In this document: positions 39,201-49,811 of the stretch, piece by piece | Layout of the letters: the number at the start of each line of letters is the position of its first letter | Position numbering within the stretch: the stretch's first letter is position 1 | Source of the DNA: Pempheris klunzingeri | Lineage: Eukaryota > Chordata > Actinopteri > Acropomatiformes > Pempheridae | Length of the DNA: 64,000 nucleotides | Assembly: GCF_042242105.1 (NCBI RefSeq) | Contig: NC_092032.1 | Coordinates: 14,991,915 to 15,055,914 of the forward strand | Direction: 5' to 3' | The notes under the pieces: generated by a model | The model's input: the letters and a program-made list of their open reading frames with translations, nothing else | What the model was told of the DNA's origin: nothing | Database searches by the model: none | Position numbers and translations under genes: made by a program

Positions 39201-40139
39201 GTTTTCTTCTGAGAGGTGCAAGTGTCTGCTGTAGCCTTTCCCTGATATTTCATTCTATTCTCTACTTCCTTTAAAGACCATCTCCCCTTCCTGCCAGGCT
39301 GATGTGTATAGCTATGTTTTATTTAGTCTACTTGTGATTCTCAGAAGCACAAGTGTACTGTAACATGCCGAAGCTCAGTCATAATATTGATGGATCCAGA
39401 CAGCTATCTGTAATTCATGAGTGTTTGACACCTCTCAAAATCTGACAAAGTTCCTTTTGGGATTAGGCTGGGTTGATAAAGGCTGGCTGTGTATTATAGC
39501 AAGTTTTATTTGAGTTACAGAATCACCCTTGCTTGACAGAAATATGCAGTCCTGTCACTGACAATATGCTGCTTTTAATGCATTTCTAAATGGCCATACT
39601 GGTGTAACAGCATTGCATTGTAGGTGTAATTTGTTACCAAAATGTTTTAGCTCTATATAAACTTCCTCTCCCTCTTGATCTTTCTGCAGGACAAAAAGAG
39701 AGGGCACCACAGTGTTGGTCATGTGTTTCTTACCTCAGACTCATCTGTGAATTCCTCACTTTGTTTTCTTCTCTGAATGGAGAGACATTTTGAAAAGATT
39801 TCAACGATTTGTCTTATACATATTAAAGCACCAAAGCATAACCTAGTGCCACATAAAATGTAACTCAAACACACACTGGAGATGAGGCAGGGCACAACAG
39901 CTACCATGTTTTACTTGCAGAAGGCAGCATAAAGATATCAAACCAATGTAAAGCTATTATCACATCACAAATGTACGCTTCCCAAGAGACACAAACAATT
40001 GACTAAGAAGCTGAATCAAATCAAAACGCAGCTGACATTATTCCCCGATCACATTTATTTCTCATTTTGACGCATAAATGTATAAAACGTCAACATTAGC
40101 CGTTAGCATGCTGCTTACCTGCTCCTCTACTTCCGCCAT
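24258..40139 (-). CDS. vps41: vps41, HOPS complex subunit
   Basis: Twenty-eight coding exons, in transcript order: 40139-40119, 39772-39734, 36178-36071, 34625-34548, 33300-33226, 32248-32186, 32060-31995, 30317-30198, 30105-29959, 29863-29797, 29191-29094, 28997-28868, 28733-28618, 28520-28402, 27893-27812, 27666-27574, 27476-27349, 27224-27080, 26889-26848, 26763-26713, 26623-26486, 26395-26341, 25910-25770, 25660-25524, 24944-24845, 24754-24710, 24614-24535, 24338-24258. They sum to 2565 bases, or 854 residues plus stop, the human VPS41 length, with no phase conflict. The order is an acidic N-terminus (MAEVEEQ), a WD40-type propeller (e.g. FLALGTHFGKV, CSEDGKV), alpha-solenoid/clathrin-repeat sequence (LYAEYDRPNLL, KEQDDAELWEDL) and a C-terminal RING-H2 (CESC...HCRHMFHKEC...CNIC), ending ILEMKK. 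VPS41 tethers late endosomes, AP-3 vesicles and autophagosomes to lysosomes. All RING metal ligands are present. The gene appears intact. Confidence 0.97.
29001..29030. repeat. (CA)n microsatellite at a vps41 splice acceptor
   Basis: Ten pure CA units at 29001-29020, then one interruption and a further four. On the gene strand this is (TG)n running straight into CAG|GAC, the acceptor of the 28997-28868 exon, where a pyrimidine tract would be expected. Confidence 0.92.
29280..29605. repeat. 3' tail of a LINE-like retroelement in a vps41 intron
   Basis: The end reads TCTTTATGTTATAAAGCACTTGG, then TTTAGAAAAATGCCATATCAATAAAGTTTTT. The words AAAGCACTT and ATCAATAAAG are the familiar 3' end of teleost LINE copies. 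It is antisense to vps41 and has no open reading frame. The family assignment is from memory, and the left boundary is a guess. Confidence 0.5.
29625..29760. repeat. Second short retroelement-like tail
   Basis: TTTTGCACTTAATGC, CACTTCTGTTAGATGC, ATTTTGTTGTCTC and ACAATAAAGTTGAACC follow one another as in a widespread fish repeat tail. It lies directly after the LINE-like tail and about 40 bases outside the vps41 exon 29797-29863. Confidence 0.45.
30318..31994 (-). other. vps41 intron (1.7 kb)
   Basis: This lies between the exons at 32060-31995 and 30317-30198. A small GGCAGGCA-type repeat occurs near 30445-30470. I see no gene or clear transposon. Confidence 0.7.
34120..34405. repeat. Interspersed fish repeat in a vps41 intron
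   Basis: GGAAATATGTTTAT, GTTAGATGAGAAGAT, GATGATGGCACTAGATGAAA, GTCAGGGGATCA, CATGGCAATCCATCCAATA, GAGATATTTCACT and GGTGGCACTATAGGAAAA follow each other in the order of a very common teleost repeat, which contains two similar subunits. It may be two adjacent families. Identified by recall. Confidence 0.6.
35034..35054. repeat. (GT)n microsatellite
   Basis: About ten GT units in a vps41 intron. Confidence 0.85.
36450..36545. repeat. Short interspersed repeat fragment
   Basis: GGTGCCCTGTGGAGATTTTG then GCCACTAGTGGCGCTACTGA is a phrase I recognise from many fish intergenic repeats. It contains the perfect palindrome CCACTAGTGG. The length is uncertain. Confidence 0.45.
38270..38460. repeat. 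CGATTAATCG-type fish repeat, truncated copy
   Basis: GTCGATTAATCGATCAGTTG, then TTTTGATGATCGATTAATCA, TTTTCTGGTTTCTTTACTCC and CAAAATAAGACTTCAT form the right half (reverse orientation) of the well-known teleost repeat with nested GATTAATC palindromes. A fuller copy is at 44060-44340. Confidence 0.65.
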
Positions 40140-40405
40140 CGTTATCAGCTGTAACGTAATCCAAACAGAATAGTTCTAATATCTCAATATGCGTTAAGAA
40201 AATACATATTAAAGGTCCACGATGCCGCTATTAGATTTGCTTCCTGTGAAATATACAACAAAGTGATGTTTGTTGTCGATGCTTCTCTGTCATCAGTTAA
40301 ATCACATGACTGACACAAAGCCGCGAAGCATCATGGGTGTTGAAGTCTTTCTGTCGCCAACCGTTGAGAGGAGGACAAGTGACACTAATTAACAACATTG
40401 AACAG
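40140..40405. promoter_or_regulatory. Head-to-head promoter region of vps41 and a + strand transcript
   Basis: The vps41 ATG reads left from 40139, and a strong donor (GAACAG|GTAAGA at 40405) reads right, leaving 266 bases between. ATCACATGAC at 40301-40310 (GTCATGTGAT on the vps41 strand) matches an M-box/E-box of the MITF-TFE family. AAGCATCATGGGTGTTG near 40326-40342 resembles the promoter word ACACCCATGATGC, of ZNF143 type. Transcription start sites are inferred. Confidence 0.55.
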
Positions 40406-40825
40406 GTAAGACCGTAAATGTGTTTTATACCGTGATATTTATGTTTATCTAAAGCTCTTCTTCCTATGAAAGTAGTTTTTGCTCGGTTTGGAATGTGTTC
40501 TTTCTCTTGTGTTCGTATTTGGGACAGTTAACCTAACAATCAGCTCTGTGGAGAACTGTCCATTATTAAGCTAACTGTTAGCTAACAGTGTTTTTTTTTC
40601 TTTGGGATGACATTTAAATTCAAGGTCTCACCCTCAAAAGGTCTGAAACTGCTCAAACTACTGGCAGGAAATTTAATCAACCACAAATCATATCATCACA
40701 GAGGTTTTATTACACCAACTTTAACAATTTGAACAGGTGCCAAATCAAATGAATTAATGCAATAAATTAACAACTATTAATAAAACAGTTGACCGCTGTG
40801 ATGGAGGAAGTTTTCGGATCGTTAA

Positions 40826-41602
40826 GTGGTGGAAAAGTAACTCAATACATTTAAGATACTGAATTACTTGATTATTTTCATGTCATGGTACTTTATCCTT
40901 CTTCTCCACTACATTTCAGTCTCATTTATGGCATTTTTTCTCCAGTAACGTTACTTTTATTTACAGAGAGCAATAGTTGGTGGTGACTTTGGGGATTTTC
41001 CATACAAAACATATCATAAGATATAATCATCTAAATGAAATACTATTAGAATAGAATAAAGAGTAGTATAAAGTAGTTTAAAACAGCACTACACCAGCCA
41101 ACTAAACATTAAAATACAACTTGCATATTAGTCATATAATATTAGAATTAACCACCCTCAGGGGTACTTTTACTTTGGATGCACTGATTGAATTTATGTT
41201 GGTAATGGAGCATCTTTACATCATTGTATTGCCACTTCAGTCAAAGTAAAGGATCTGAATACTTCATCTGCCACTGAGAAGAAATTGTAAAGCAATGTTG
41301 AAATATTTTACTGCAGAGAAGTTGTAAGCAAAACCTACCAAACATAAAAGTAGATAATGTAGAGTGGCCCCTTTCAGAGTGTGTTATGATATTATTATAC
41401 TTTTCAGTTATTGCTGATGCATTTTCATGTATGCACCATTCATTTTGCAGCTGGTAAAAATTGAGCTGTTCTTTAAAGATGATCAGGTTTTGTATTTGAT
41501 ATCTGATTCTGCAAAGGGGAACAGTCAGATAGTAACTTGCAGCAATGTTATACACTACAGAACTTGAATAAATGCACTTAGTTACTTTCCAACACTGGAT
41601 AG
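40826..41602. repeat. Composite TIR element (fish MITE, TACTTAAGTA family)
   Basis: The left end, GTGGTGGAAAAGTAACTC (40829), matches the reverse complement of the right end TTAGTTACTTTCCAACACTGG (to about 41599). A second internal terminus, GTAAAGGATCTGAATACTTC...GCCACTG, ends at about 41276. The two right ends suggest a nested or doubled insertion. No transposase frame is present, and I found no clear target-site duplication. Confidence 0.65.
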
Positions 41603-41803
41603 CTGTCACAGTTTTTCTGAACTTGTCTCCTATGCATCCTGTGATAACAACAGGATCATTTTTTTAATGGTTATAATGTCCGGATGAGAGATCAAAAACG
41701 TAACAATAGAACTATATAACCATCTGTTCATGCATGTTGTAAACACAGTCAGTTAATCTGTTGGTTTTATATATTCCCAGGCATTCCTGGACTTGGTGGC
41801 CAA

Positions 41804-44785
41804 ATGAATCCCTCAGTTATTAGTCGACTCTCCCGGTCCTCCGTCACCCAGCTGACAGCTGCTTGCCAGAGTCCAGACGAATGCCAAAGGTATGATTTGC
41901 CTCTTCTTTATTGAGATTGTCTCACACCCCCATCTTGCCTCATCCATCCTCAGGAGAATCCTAATGCACTGATACCAAGGGGAAATAATTTTTTTTTCTT
42001 TACAATCTACTTAGCAATGATTTATTGATTGTGGCTTCCACCCTCACAGAGAATTACCGATCCTTTTTGGGAAATCAGATTTTCACACCTTTCATGAGTG
42101 TGTATGTGGTGCGGGTCTCCAGAGACAGTGTGAGGGGAAACTGACTTTGAGGAGCAGCGGTGTGTGAATCTCTGCAGTGTCACTCCACTGCTGCCAATGG
42201 TATGCCCAACGGACGGCCCTGTGATTTTCTGCTGCTCCCCAACTCTCTCTATAGTTTTGCATTATTTATTGCTTGATAAAAACGGTGTCCAAGCTTGATT
42301 TCAATATGTTTTCATCCCCTTTCAAACCTTTAAAACGCATAGTTTGCCCATTCACATATCATAAGCATGCAGGAGCCTCTCTGAGATATAAGCATTTCAT
42401 TGGGAAAAAAAAGGATAATAATAAAAACAACCCTTGCCCTCATAGGAGGAGTCAGATTAGTGTGTTGAAAGCTTTGATGCTCCAGAATGTCAGCTCCGTG
42501 GATCGATCCAGCAAAAAACACACACACACCTGACCAATCAGGAGCGTCTATCTGTTGTGGACCTGCTGGGCACCATGGTTTACAAGCTTCAAAGAGCTCC
42601 TTTTAATACACTGCTTTGATAGCCCTCAGCCTTCACTGACCCGCCGACCATCCACTGGGGAGCATTTTAGCTTTAGTGAAGTAGAGAGGGATAACTGCTG
42701 ATCATATTAATGAGGGTGGAAAAAAAATCACCTCAAATCTTGACTACTTATACCACTGGCCTGCTATTGTAGTGTATACAGAGGAAGTAGATTAGCTGGT
42801 AATACTACAGATGAATTAATACAAACCTACTGCATTTTTCATGGGTAAATTACAGAACTCATTAATAGCAGTAGAGGACATTTGCATGCATAAAGAACGC
42901 ACATGCATAAAGACTTACACAAAGATCCATTTACCATGAAAGAGGGGGACAGTTTGGTTAATAACCCTAAGGGGGAGACAAATCATCATCTACCATACTA
43001 CATTAGACACTGAGGTCTGGGGATGTTACAATACAGACACAGCTGAACACTTGTTCAAAAAAATCCCTTTTTATAGTATTACATTGCAGTTTTTAGTTTT
43101 TTTAAAGGTTAAAAGGTCAAATCAACACTATGACTGTGAGAAGGAAAAGGTTTCACTTATTTTAACATGCAGTCTTACATGCTTACAATAATCTTTGGTG
43201 TAAAACATTTCTTAAATACGTGACAGGGCTCAATAAACCTTAAATTTTTATTTTGTTTCTGGAAAACTAAATAAAAGAGTGACTGAAAAGTTGAGAAATG
43301 TCACTGATTTTACTGTAGCATTGACAACAAGTTTTTAATAGCTGATATCTGATATTACTCAGGTCATTATGAGGAATAATAAGTCATCAGGTTCCAGCAG
43401 AAAAACAAATCAGCTAATTACAGTCTGAATTTAAACCACCCAGAACAGTGATAATGAGTTTAGAATAAGTCTGCTGTAGATAGACTGGACGATAAATGAT
43501 TTTATGGTGCTTGGACTACATTTGTTATTTCATGAAGTCATATAACCTGACAAAACAAACGCATGATTTGACCTGACAGAGAGTGGGGTATACTTTAGGC
43601 AGATTTTAAACCTCATTCTTTAATGTTTTTAACACCGGTTTATCTAGTCCAGGGCTAAAGGTGTGCTGAAACCTATCCCTGCATGCATCATGCACAATGC
43701 AAATCGCCAGTGCATTAGGGAGATTACATTAAATCATAAACTGTGTCCCAGTTCCATACTACATATTAATGCTGAGCAGGGTTAGAATATGGAGTGTGTG
43801 TCACTGGGAAAGTGAAAAAAGGAAAATTAATCAAACACATAAACCACAGCAAGGATAATAAAAATGATTTTTGAGTATAATGTCATTGTGCAGTCCATTG
43901 TATGAAGGAAAAGGACTAAAGGGGCTAAATATTACACAAATGCCACCTGGCAGTGACATAAATTGAGGGTCATATTGGAAAACAAAATATATATTTATAT
44001 TAAATCTTTGTGTGAACTTTAATCACTTGGACTCCAAAGTCAGTTTGTGTAAGGGAAGTTTTTTTGGGCGATTGTTTTCATTAATGATTAATCTGCCCCC
44101 AATTTTTTTCACTTTATCAATTTATCATTTTGTTTGTAGAATGTGAAAAATGCCCTTTGCAATATCTCATTGGTGTATTCACTTTACTTGTTCCATTTGA
44201 TTATCAGTCAAAAATATTCAATTCCCTATCATGTATGACAAACAAAAGGATCAAATTGTCACATTTACATCAATTATCAAAATAGTTGCTGATTAAATTT
44301 CTGTAAATCAACTAATCGATAAATCAAGTGATCATCGCATCTCTGCTGGCATGTAACTATGTAGCTCTCTTCAGCTCCCCGTGGGGCCTTGCCGTTATCT
44401 TCACCCTATGACATCCAGCACCAAGACCAGACATCTGTTCATCCATTTTAATATCACCATTAATAATTTCTTCAACAGACAGTCGGTGGATGTATTACAT
44501 CATGTCCTGTGAGTACAAAACTGTGAAGTACATTATTGTTTTGTATACTAACTGCAAACGTAGTGCATTTGAACACAGCTGAAGCTTCTCCTCCAGCTGT
44601 TGGGGCAGTCCATGTTGAATACTGGTTACTTTTTTGTGAAGAAGATAAAACAGAGTTATGGCAGTTATGATGAGCATTGATTATTTTTTTCTCTGTTCAG
44701 TAACCAGAGGATTTGGAGTGAGGTGTGCCGGTCTCAGGCTGAAACCATTCTCCCAGTGTCCCTCAAACTGGGACAGCACTGGTAG
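41804..44785 (+). CDS. Unidentified small spliced reading frame, divergent from vps41
   Basis: Exons 41781-41889, 44479-44508 and 44701-onward have clean signals (TTCCCAG|GCATTC, CAAAG|GTATGA, TTCAACAG|ACAG, TCCT|GTGAGT, TGTTCAG|TAACC). Their phases agree, including across a 30-base microexon. The untranslated first exon would end at 40405. Read to the TAG at 44783-44785, the product is 66 residues. It starts MNPSVISRLSRSS, a basic, Ser-rich, possibly mitochondrial-type N-terminus, and contains NQRIWSEVCRSQAE. I do not recognise it. Alternatively exon 44701-44781 is spliced at TG|GTAGGA and joins 47697 in phase (TG|C), making this an N-terminal extension of pou6f2. It could also be a non-coding 5' leader. 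Confidence 0.35.
44060..44342. repeat. CGATTAATCG-type fish repeat, near full length
   Basis: GATTGTTTTCATTAATGATT and AATCTGC on the left pair with TTATCAAAATAGTTGCTGATT and CAACTAATCGATAAATC on the right. In between is the family's AATGTGAAAAATGCCC core. Length is about 285 bases, with diverged ends. Confidence 0.65.
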
Positions 44786-47696
44786 GACCACTAGCCATTA
44801 GCATGGATATCTGATGACACTTGGGACTCTCTGCTAACCACTCATTATTCGGCCAATGGGGGTGTTTGGCGAGCAGGAGGTGGGGGGGATTGGGGGGGGG
44901 GGGGGGGGGGGGGGGATCAAGTGCTTTTTCTTGTTCCTTCAACCTGTTCCTGAGCTGTGGTCAGACTAAGAGAACAGAAAAGAAATGAGACTAACCTTCT
45001 CCCTCATGTCTGCTCCCGCCAACCCTCTCTCTCTCACGTACACACACACACATGCACAAACTCGCATTACTGTTTTAACCAGAGGTCTGAGGGTTACTTT
45101 AAAAAATGAAGCTAATCCGTTACACAGCCACTGCTTAGAATCAGTAATGTAATTTCTTATGGTAATTTTTTAAATATCCCTTTTTTATTACGGATTTTCA
45201 CAATAAGATTACTGTTATCCCATTACGTGTAATTGCATTGCTCCCTGATCCTAAATTAATAAACACGCCCAATTTGGTGGCATGATTGCAAATAGGCAGA
45301 GCTAGCTGTTTTGAAATGAAGTAATTAACAGCTGTGTAAGATGGTGAGAGATGTGTTGCCCCCTTATCCTCGAGCCTCAGAGGCCAGGGGAAGATTAGAG
45401 CTCTGATCTCATTCCCGGCACTTGTTTGGAGTCTGTCAGGAAGAGAAATGCCAGCATTAGAGAGGTACCGCCACACTCCTGATATGATGAAATAAGGAGA
45501 AAAGGGGAAAGGGAAAAAGATGGAGGGATGGACAGAAAGGACCCTGCCCTTCTCTGAAGTGTCAGTAGCGTGTTTATTCTATTTTTCATCGTAGCTGCTG
45601 GGGCGAAGATTCCCATTTTTCCTTTATTTTTTTTTCCCCACCTCGTAACAAAAACCACTGCTCTCATTTTTTATAGGTCTTGCAAACTCTCATGCCCCAG
45701 TGAAAATTACATTGTGAAACGGTAGAAATTTCAGGGCTGCCTGTGCTCTGCCCTGTCCCTCTGAGCTTTCAAACAGTCAACAGACTGTGAAGAATAAATA
45801 ATAAAAAACTATTGATTATTTTGATGACTGCAAGATTCAATTAGGTATTAATTTTGCCCTCCAGTGGACCTATCAAGCAACTCAAAGGAGAGGAGGTAGG
45901 AGGTGGGGGTGGACCCAAATGCATGCAGAGTGTGGCCAGGCTCAGACAGAGGGGAAAATGTGTTTACCTCGGCGGGGAGAGAGGTGCATTGATGCGCAGT
46001 GTCCCACATTTAAGTGCTCCACAAATGAAGCCCTGATGACTAGTGACATTGTTACTAGGGATATGAGTATTGACCAGCCGCCTCACATTTTTAACGACAG
46101 CTTAAACTATTTCTATTGATTAACATTTTCATAGATTATCATGTGTCATATCAAAGAGGACTGATTCCCGTGATGAGCACATTAAAAAGGCCCCTCTGGG
46201 CAGGAACTCATCGACCACCCTGATGGGGGGGTGTTGATGGGTGCGGGGGCAAGATAAGACTCGCCGTCCTTTTTTTCCTCTCTGTGCCTATGTACTGGTC
46301 ACCTGTCCTTAGCTCAGATATATTTAGGTTGGACTTGATTCATAAATAAGGAAGAGGGCCGTAGTCCTGCTGCTCTGTGTCTGTGTCTCAGAGCCTGAGG
46401 TGGGGTGAACACTGTCTGAGGAGCTCTCCAGTCAAAGGACACAAGGGGGAAGAGACAGAGGGAGCAAGGGCGGGAGGGAGTGTGTGTGTGAGAGGGAGAG
46501 GGAGAGGGGGGGGAGGGAGGTGACATCTCCAGTGCCTGTCTTAGGAAGCAACCTCAGGCTTGAACCTGTGGTGGCCATTCAGATACACAAAGGTTGCAGA
46601 GGCTGCTTCTGGTTCAGTAGAAAGCATGTACTAGCTGGTCTCTGCGCTGTGCTGCCGTGTTTTAGCTGCTGTGTGACTGACTTCAACATTTGGACTTTCT
46701 GAAAACTTTTTTTTTTTTTTTTTTTTGAAATTTACTTTTTTCTTCTGGAGCTTTGTTTAGGTAAGAACAGCTTTTCAGAAACTTTGCTTTAAAGTAAGTA
46801 AAAGTCCCAAAAATCTCAGTAGACTGTGTTGTAATAATTGTGCGCACATGTTAGATCCTAAGGAGACATAAGGAGGCCTTTAAACCTCTGATGGCATTCA
46901 TAAAATGCTCTTAAACATGCTTTTTTAGTACTTTTTATACTATGATGTTTCATTTTATTTCAAAGTTTTTAATCTTTCACTTTGCTGAATGTATTCTACT
47001 CCACGATGTCCAGACAGACAGTACTCAAATCACGTCATGTAGATGCTGTTCGTCCTTGTTTTTAAGTGCTCGCAAAAAATGAAAATAATTGGGAGAAAAA
47101 TTCGGGAGCATCGGTGACTTCATCTCTTGTTTAAATCAGGCCTTAAGTTCATGTTGCCTCACTCTCTGCTGCAAGATGTCGCCTTTGATCTCATTTTGTG
47201 TCCTCAGCTGTGAGAAAATTGATATAATCACTGGTGTGTATTTTCATTCATGTCTTTAGATGTAGAATTATATTTGTTTCATTTATTTATCAGCGCACAG
47301 CCCGTGCCCCTCTTTGTGGACTGCTGTCAGCTTAGTGTTTGCTGAAGATGAGGCACATGTCAGGTAGTAATGAGCCCTTGGAGATGGATGTATCACCGTT
47401 TTAGGACTGCAGGGTATAATGGCAAAGCCACGCGATCCGTAACAGTTCTTCACCAGGCAGCAGCCGGCAGTATCAGCGGGGTAGCACCAGCCTCAGATAA
47501 AAGAGAGAGCTGGAGAGGGAGGGAGCAGGAGAGAGAGGGAGAGTGATGAGTGAGCAATAGAAAGGAGAAGCTGGCTAGAGAGAGTGAGTAGAGACACAGA
47601 GAAGGAGCCGGTGAGGGTGAGACGCTGAAGCACATCTAACCAGAGGTGTTTTCTCTTTTTTTTTTCCTCCTCCCTGTTTCCCACCTGGGCTCCCAG
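44786..47696 (+). other. Region upstream of the first recognised pou6f2 exon
   Basis: A stretch at about 45090-45260 (GTAATGTAATTTC, CCCATTACGTGTAATTGC) looks like a decayed repeat. Purine-rich (GA/GGGA) tracts lie at 46435-46525 and 47495-47600. Two stretches could be pou6f2 5' UTR exons: 46560-46760, ending TTTAG|GTAAGA, and 47440-47616, ending GAGCCG|GTGAGG. I cannot choose between them, and neither supplies an obvious ATG in phase with the next exon. Confidence 0.35.
44892..44915. repeat. Poly-G run of 24
   Basis: An uninterrupted G run follows GGGGGGGATT. It is long for a vertebrate genome and may mark sequencing slippage, or it may be able to form a G-quadruplex. Confidence 0.9.
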
Positions 47697-49714
47697 CTCC
47701 CTCCAGGATCCGATGATTACAGGGCAGCTGAGCAAGCCGCTGCTCTCCCTGCGCAGCGACATGAGCGCGGCAGAACTCCGGGCGGACGACAAAGCAGCCA
47801 CACCAGACAGCGATCTGAACGACGAGCCCCTGCTCCTGCCCTCCGAGGCCACGGACAGAGAGGACACTCCCAACAAGCTGTACGGTAAGTCGGCTCACGC
47901 CCCCCCGTTTGTCCCTTCAGAAAGCTGCTGTCTGAGGTCAGTTGTAGGCAGCGGTGAGGTGAAAACAGAGGGCTTCTAGTGCTGGGACAGGTGACAACGG
48001 TGTCAGGCAGCAAACTAAGTTAAAGTGCACTGAGCAAGTCAATGCTGGGCTCTTTTACAGCTTGGATATCTTTATGGGGAAATTGTAGTTAATCTAATTT
48101 ATGTGTGTTAAGATGATTCATGCACCTTCAGACTTTTTCTTATGATACCAGTTCATTTTTGAGGTGCACAGTCTGGTTAGATTAAAGTGTTCTGACAATA
48201 CAACAGGTAATTGCAGCTACTTTTGAAGATGCAGTGCATTGTTTATTGTACTGTCTGTCTACTTGATGCTTTATTACTGCTTTTTATTTTATGGCAACAT
48301 CTTCACTTGACTTTCCTTTGCATCAAATGTATTTAAAAGTTTAGCTGATCCTTAAAAATCTAATTTTACCTGTCGGGATATTTTGCTTTAACCTCAGCTT
48401 CACACCTCTGGTGATGTATGGTAATGCTGCGTACTTTTTCTATAATTCGAATGGAGAAAATGCCATTTGAACATTGTTAGGAATAACAGCAAATTATGCA
48501 GATAAATAATAACGTAGTCTTGAGTGAAATTCAAACATCTACTTTAAGTCAAAAATTCACACATCAGATATAATATGATTGTTTCTAGATTATTGCAGAG
48601 GCTTATCTTCTTGCAGTTATTTATTTTTAGTTTATCCAGTTATTTTTAGTCTTTTGCATCTTCAGTTGCAAATTATCTTCAAAATTAGCCAATTTCTATA
48701 TCAGCACGCCTCATTATTTTTGCAGTTATCTCATTAATTGAGTGTTCACACTCTAGTCTGGTATTTTGCCCAAATCAGTGTGTGTGCTTTTTTTATTATG
48801 AGCTGTTTCAGTCATGTGGACTAATTCAATCACTGGGCCTCGTTACGAATCAATAAGCATAATAATATAAATTACCATTTTAGCAAATTTTCAAATTATG
48901 TATTGTAATGAGAAAGGTAATGTAGCCTTTTTTCTTGAGATGCTTTCATTAGAGAGCTTTTATAAACATTAGAATTTGATTAATTAGAAAATGAATATTT
49001 GTATTTACACCAAATTTCAGCGTCCAATAACTGCAGGTTTACCAGGTTTGTCCTTGTAGAGAGAGATACAGAATTTAAAGTTGAATTGATGATTTGATTT
49101 GAAAGTTGATTTATGTATTTAATATCAAGGAAATTATGTGCCCTCGGTTTTAGTGTTTGTGAAAAGTATCCATCTCCACTGAACAAATAATTTCCAAGAC
49201 TTTGTTTTTATATGTCTAATTTTTGTAGAAAGCGTCAAACAATAGAAGAGATTCTAAATATTGAGCAAAACAAATTTGAAGGATTTCCTATGAACAGCTG
49301 ATTTGCATAACATATCCTCATCATTTACCCTTATTGTGAACTTTAAATATTATTATTATAGTATTTGTTGTTTGATGTGGATGGACGGTGACAAGTGACA
49401 AAAATCCCTCTCTAATGGCTTTAGATGTTGGTTTCCGTTTTGAATATTTATACAGACTATCTCTGTGTCCTCTGCTTGTGATGTCTGTTTGTCTGTTTTT
49501 CCATTTATGAAAGTTAAACTGCGTTATTTATTTGTGTACTTGCATACATGCTTTAGTGTGTATGTGTGTGAGATTTTGGCTTATAATTGCTTTATTGCTG
49601 GTTATGAATTTAAACGTTAGTAAACAGTACTTATTTTGTTGTTTCTCACGATTTTAATAAGACTTGTTAATGCAATATCAGTTTGTCTTGATATCTGTCA
49701 ATCTGTGTATGTCT

Positions 49715-49751
<37 letters not shown>

Positions 49752-49780
49752 CGTGTGTGTGTGTGTGTGTGTGTGGGTGC

Positions 49781-49811
<31 letters not shown>

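Larger units (their letters stand above)
36179..39733 (-). other. Largest vps41 intron (3.6 kb)
   Basis: This lies between the 39-base second coding exon (39772-39734) and the third (36178-36071). It contains the repeat copies at about 36.5 and 38.3 kb. The open frames seen here are short and AT-rich, and none looks coding. Confidence 0.75.
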
